Shown: one piece after another, positions 42,990-46,235 of the stretch
Position numbering within the stretch: position 1 is the stretch's first letter
Layout: every line of letters begins with the position of its first letter
Assembly: GCA_019359595.1 (NCBI GenBank)
Contig: JAHHGZ010000055.1
Location: 1-46,235, forward strand
Source: Cyanomargarita calcarea GSE-NOS-MK-12-04C
GTDB lineage: Bacteria > Cyanobacteriota > Cyanobacteriia > Cyanobacteriales > Nostocaceae
Direction: 5' to 3'
DNA length: 46,235 nt
The notes under the pieces: model-generated
What the model was told of the DNA's origin: nothing
The model's input: the letters and a program-made list of their open reading frames with translations, nothing else
Database searches by the model: none
Position numbers and translations under genes: made by a program

Positions 42990-43565
42990 TTAAAAAGAAG
43001 ACCCAGGGTGATTTAAAAACTCCTTCTCTTCAGGAGTGGAGATTCTACCTAAAACCGCATTCCGATGGGGAAATCGCCCAAAACGCTCGATTACTTCTTT
43101 GTGACGAATTGCGTAATCGATGGCACTGGCACTATCAAGGTCATTACTGAGTTGCTGAAATAAACTTACTGCTTTGCGTTGATGTTCCAGGTTTTCACTG
43201 TGTTCAAATGGACAATAGATAAACCAGCGTTGTACAGGTAAGAATTCTCGGTCAAAGCCTAGTCCTACAGCGTGTTGTGCCGCTGAAAGGGCTTCCCAGT
43301 CAGTCGCGAAGGCTTTGTCCGTACCGCGAAACATATTTCGGGGAAACTGATCCAATAGTAGAATCAGTGCGAGGCAGGTTTCAGGCAAATCAACCCACTC
43401 GTCCATATGTCCTGCCGCAGCATGAAGGTAATCTTTAAGAAACCGAGTCCGGATGAGTTGATCGAACTCAGGTTTTTTCGTAAACCAAATTTCCTGAGGT
43501 TTTCCATAACCCGGTTCATTTGGCTGACCAAACCAAAAGTCGAGAATATCTGACGCCTGTAACAT
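42990..43565 (-). CDS. DUF924 family protein
   Basis: A 191-aa protein of the DUF924 (YPO2414-like) family, an all-helical TPR-like fold of unknown function found across bacteria and eukaryotes. Diagnostic blocks are ILDFWFGQPN at the N-terminus, WFTKKPEFDQLIRTRF, LALILLLDQFPRNMFRGT, WFIYCPFEHSENLEHQ and RFGRFPHRNAVLGR near the C-terminus. Complete. It starts with ATG and follows the SRPBCC gene by five bases on the same strand, implying co-transcription. Confidence 0.93.
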   Translation of the reverse strand: MLQASDILDFWFGQPNEPGYGKPQEIWFTKKPEFDQLIRTRFLKDYLHAAAGHMDEWVDLPETCLALILLLDQFPRNMFRGTDKAFATDWEALSAAQHAVGLGFDREFLPVQRWFIYCPFEHSENLEHQRKAVSLFQQLSNDLDSASAIDYAIRHKEVIERFGRFPHRNAVLGRISTPEEKEFLNHPGSSF

Positions 43566-43570
43566 GGCTG

Positions 43571-44128
43571 TTATTGACCCTTACAAAGGACTTGTCGCAT
43601 TTTACGCATATTCGCAGGCAACTCAAAATTCATCGCTTGTTGAATCAAAATTGACGGGATGGGAATATTCGGAGTGGCTTGGACTGTGTAAGATAATAAA
43701 GTGCCATTTCCACAATCTTTGAGTTCTAAATCGGCGCTAAAATCGTTAAAATTGCCTTTTTCCATACGAAATTGGATTTTTTGGCCAATTACTTCCACTA
43801 CGTTCAGGTAAATTTCCACTTGGGCTGTGAGAAATAGAAAGGCTTTTTGCGCGGCTTGATACAGTCGCTTGACTTCCCCCCTTTGAATGATTTCGCTTTT
43901 AGTAACATTGGGAAAATATTGCACCCAACGGGGATAGTCTGTTAGTTGTTCAAAGACATGCGATCGCACCAGGGGTACATACATCCAAGCGGTGACAGCA
44001 CCACCCCAAGCTGTGTAGGGTCGTACTTCCAACAAAATTTCACCCTGCATCAACAAGCTTTGTTTATCTTGACTCAAAGTCATGTCCGAACCAGTGGTAA
44101 CCGAGTTTGAGATAAAAAACGCAGACAT
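43571..44128 (-). CDS. SRPBCC (START-like) family protein
   Basis: About 185 aa from ATG 44128; GTG at 44143 and ATG at 44083 are alternatives. The START/polyketide-cyclase-like ligand-binding fold is suggested by VPLVRSHVFEQLTDYPRWVQYFPNVTKSEII (conserved PxxVxxxLxDxxxWxxFxP pattern near 50-80), a run of alternating beta-strands, and a long C-terminal helix (IPSILIQQAMNFELPANMRKMRQ). Such proteins bind hydrophobic ligands in the cytosol. No catalytic residue can be assigned. It is coupled to the DUF924 gene downstream. Confidence 0.82.
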   Translation of the reverse strand: MSAFFISNSVTTGSDMTLSQDKQSLLMQGEILLEVRPYTAWGGAVTAWMYVPLVRSHVFEQLTDYPRWVQYFPNVTKSEIIQRGEVKRLYQAAQKAFLFLTAQVEIYLNVVEVIGQKIQFRMEKGNFNDFSADLELKDCGNGTLLSYTVQATPNIPIPSILIQQAMNFELPANMRKMRQVLCKGQ

Positions 44129-44419
44129 AATATTTTCAGTCACTCCTCAACACATCCAAATCATGGATTTTGAACCGCAAGCTATCAACGTTGATACAGT
44201 CCAACCATTAATTCTAGTTCCAGTTAAATATACAAGTTCTCCGGAAACAGTTCTTCTCAGTTCATTATTCCCTAAAACGAATTAAAATCATGTCTTTTTT
44301 GTCACATTTTATTTTACTGGTAAAAATACTTAATTGGCTGCCAAAATTGTACAAGATACGATGGAGGTTTGATTTTAGTTGCAGTTAGAATGGCTTTAAC
44401 AAGATTTGAGGGAAATTCA

Positions 44420-44623
44420 GTGAGCCAATCTTCCAAACTAAATCGTACATTAATGCAAGCTTTCGGGATGTTTCTCGGGATGGCGATCGCTGTTTACGTA
44501 CTTAGAGGCTTTGGTCTTCCCTTTCTCACTTCTATTCCCGGTGGAATTATTTGGCTGTTGTTGCTGCTGGCTGTGATAATGGCTATTCTCAGTTACGCAC
44601 AAAAAACTTGGTGGCGTTTTTAA
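44420..44623 (+). CDS. Small two-helix membrane protein
   Basis: About 67 aa from GTG 44420, which has GAGGGA six to ten bases upstream. ATG 44390 and TTG 44369 are longer, in-frame alternatives without a ribosome site. Two hydrophobic stretches (AFGMFLGMAIAVYVLRGFG and GGIIWLLLLLAVIMAILSYA) form a helical hairpin, with the ends basic. No family name is known to me. It is monocistronic and divergent from the SRPBCC gene. It could be an accessory subunit of a larger membrane complex, but nothing shows that. Confidence 0.7.
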   Translation: MSQSSKLNRTLMQAFGMFLGMAIAVYVLRGFGLPFLTSIPGGIIWLLLLLAVIMAILSYAQKTWWRF

Positions 44624-44664
44624 TTATTTGAGGAGTCGGAAATAGGGAGACAAGGGGGAAAATA

Positions 44665-44702
44665 ACTCCTAACTCCTAACTCCTAACTCCTAACTCCTAA
44701 CT
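44665..44702. repeat. Heptad repeats before the YhiN-like gene end
   Basis: Tandem TAACTCC heptads run directly into the stop codon of the flavoprotein gene at 44697. Same STRR class as in the lpx cluster. Confidence 0.85.
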
Positions 44703-45920
44703 CGCAATTGCTAACCCTGCTAAATACCCGGTAGTCCAAGCACTCTGGAAGTTAAAGCCGCCGGTAATACCATCAATATCCAGAATTTCTCCGGCAAAGT
44801 AGAGTCCTGGTACCAGACGGCTTTCCATTGTCTTAAAATCAACTTCTTTTAGCTTCACCCCTCCACAGGTGACAAATTCTTCTTTAAAAACTCCTTTGCC
44901 GCTAATTAAGTATTGCCCAGCCGTTAATTGTTGGAGCAACTGATTTAACGTTTTGTTTGATATTTCCGCCCAACGATTTTCTCTACTAATACCGATGCCA
45001 AAAATGATGTATTGCCAGAGACGGTGGGGTAAGTCAACACCACGATGTAAGGTGATCGCTTTTCTTGCCCATTCATTTTTGACAGCTAATAATTTTTGCA
45101 GCACTTCTTCTTGGCTGAAATCGGGCAGCCAATTTATTGATAATGTGGCTTGATAGCGACTTGCGTGTAATTCTCTTGCACCCCAAGCAGAAAGTTTCAG
45201 CACTGCTGGCCCACTCAAACCCCAGTGGGTAATTAACAAAGGACCTGTTTGTTCTAATTGGGTTTTGCTGTCGGTTGTTATGCGTAAACGTACAGGGTTG
45301 ACGCTGACACCTGCTAGTTCTCGGAGTTTTTCATCTTTGACGTTGAAAGTAAATAAGGAGGGTACAGGGGATTCAATTGTATGCCCAAACTCCTGAGCGA
45401 TTTTATAACCTGCGGGATTGCTACCTGTCGCCAAAAGTAGGCGATCGCATTTTAAACTTTCTCCCGTCTTAAGAAAAATCTCAAAACCCCCTGTCTCTGC
45501 CTGCAATTTTACTGATGTGACTGGTGCCCTCGTATGAATTTCAACACCAAAAAAATTCGCAGTGTTTGTCAGGCAATCCACAATTGTTTCTGAATTATCT
45601 GTGATCGGGAATATCCTTCCATCAGCTTCAATTTTTAACTGTACTCCCTGGTAAGCAAACCAAGAGAGGGTATCTTTGGCTTGGAAGCGGGTGAAAGCTC
45701 CCCGTAGTGCTTTGCCCCCTCTAGGGTAATTTTGGACTAATGCAGATGGTTCAAAGCAAGCGTGAGTGACATTGCAGCGTCCACCACCAGAAACGCGGAC
45801 TTTTGCCAATAGTTGCTGACTGGCTTCGAGTAAAATAACATGGGCGTTAGGGTTGTATTTAGCAGCGGCGATCGCGCTAAATGTGCCAGCTGCCCCACCC
45901 CCAATAACTACAATTTGCAT
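44697..45920 (-). CDS. YhiN/HI0933-like FAD-dependent oxidoreductase
   Basis: A 407-aa flavoprotein of the HI0933/YhiN family. The FAD dinucleotide motif is VIGGGAAGTFSAIAAA at 4-19. RVSGGGRCNVTHA near 41-53 is the diagnostic family motif, followed by GGKALRGAFTRF, DGRIFPITD near 105, and a second GG-type fold with LLLATGSNPAGYKI near 162. The C-terminal FAD-closing segment is YFAGEILDIDGITGGFNFQSAWTTG near 375-400. The middle insert (about 195-345) is the family-specific beta-barrel domain. Complete. Substrate unknown. It starts with ATG; its stop overlaps the heptad array. Confidence 0.93.
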   Translation of the reverse strand: MQIVVIGGGAAGTFSAIAAAKYNPNAHVILLEASQQLLAKVRVSGGGRCNVTHACFEPSALVQNYPRGGKALRGAFTRFQAKDTLSWFAYQGVQLKIEADGRIFPITDNSETIVDCLTNTANFFGVEIHTRAPVTSVKLQAETGGFEIFLKTGESLKCDRLLLATGSNPAGYKIAQEFGHTIESPVPSLFTFNVKDEKLRELAGVSVNPVRLRITTDSKTQLEQTGPLLITHWGLSGPAVLKLSAWGARELHASRYQATLSINWLPDFSQEEVLQKLLAVKNEWARKAITLHRGVDLPHRLWQYIIFGIGISRENRWAEISNKTLNQLLQQLTAGQYLISGKGVFKEEFVTCGGVKLKEVDFKTMESRLVPGLYFAGEILDIDGITGGFNFQSAWTTGYLAGLAIAS

Positions 45921-46017
45921 AAAATAGTCAAGAGTTTAGAGATTAATTTTCCAGTCAACAGTTAGCAATCCATAGTTTAAGAGTTTTGATCATTGACAAA
46001 TTATCCTCGCTGTCCTT

Positions 46018-46235
46018 TTTAATACCCCGACCTCGCTCATGTTGCCCGTTTTTAGTTGTAAGGCACGTTTGCGCTCTTAATCTTATAGAGCGCAAAGCTG
46101 CCTTGTCTGAATCCACATCTTGTAAACCTACGAATTCCTTCTTCCTTCTTCCTTCTTCCTTCATTCAATAAGGTGGATAAGCAAAATCATCTTCATCGAC
46201 CTCGCTCATGTCGCCCGTTTTTAGTTGTAAGGCAC
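46018..46235. repeat. Dispersed intergenic repeat, copy 3, with internal direct repeat
   Basis: The copy begins TTTAATACCCCGACC and ends CATCTTGTAAACC plus CTTCCTTCTTCCTTC. A 39-bp segment ending TTGTAAGGCAC occurs at 46027-46065 and again, with one difference, at 46197-46235, the window edge. A GTTTGCGCTC/GAGCGCAAAGC hairpin follows the first copy. The rest of the 45921-46235 region has no gene. Confidence 0.7.

Noticed and set aside
44082-44285. Plus-strand 67-aa frame at the SRPBCC start
   Set aside because: It overlaps the start of the SRPBCC gene on the opposite strand and has no ribosome site or family.

Overview
The window is chromosomal DNA from a filamentous, Nostoc/Anabaena-like cyanobacterium. 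The evidence is the many copies of the HIP1 octamer GCGATCGC, the light-independent protochlorophyllide reductase genes chlL and chlN separated by a DUF5331 gene, a CGLD27/Ycf36 homologue, a cyanobacterial-type Omp85/BamA, and the abundant 7-bp tandem repeats (TTAGGAG, TAACCAC and relatives) typical of heterocyst-forming cyanobacteria. The species cannot be named from this sequence.

Layout. 1-3300: accessory DNA with a degenerate gene end, an orphan 107-aa protein, a Uma2-type nuclease and an orphan m5C DNA methyltransferase that carries low-complexity repeats inside its reading frame. 3671-11769 (minus strand): an outer-membrane block, purC > bamA > lpxC > fabZ > lpxA > lpxB, covering the first steps of lipid A synthesis plus the Omp85 translocator, with heptad repeats in several of the gaps. 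12173-16044: a small conserved protein, a decayed TPR gene, initiator tRNA-Met, then asparaginase, a ycf36-like gene, rsfS and yqeK. 16212-19175: two polysaccharide genes, a WcaI-like glycosyltransferase and a STAS-sugar transferase fusion, separated by three 89-bp tandem repeats. 19507-22506: queE, a DUF3318 membrane protein and an alpha/beta hydrolase.

22583-26854 is a compact island of accessory genes: a DUF5678-retropepsin fusion, a YoeB toxin with its antitoxin, an HNH nuclease paired with a small probable DNA-binding or antitoxin-like protein, and an AIPR-family abortive-infection protein with a restriction-nuclease-like N-terminus. It lies next to the chlL-DUF5331-chlN operon (26949-30196). 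30830-36188 holds small cyanobacterial proteins, a GAF-TPR protein and clpB. 36368-42701 is a sparse region with a membrane pentapeptide-repeat/coiled-coil protein, several inverted-repeat elements, a cysteine-containing 76-aa protein, a Ser/Thr kinase with FHA and SH3-like domains, a truncated Uma2 gene and a Nif11-like small protein. 42990-45920 holds DUF924, SRPBCC, small membrane and YhiN-like flavoprotein genes. The right edge consists of repeats.

No CRISPR array, rRNA operon or intact transposase gene was found. The best candidates for something not routinely described are the nuclease-AIPR island, the repeat-invaded methyltransferase, the STAS-sugar transferase fusion, the Nif11-like protein, and a family of short inverted-repeat (MITE-like) elements.
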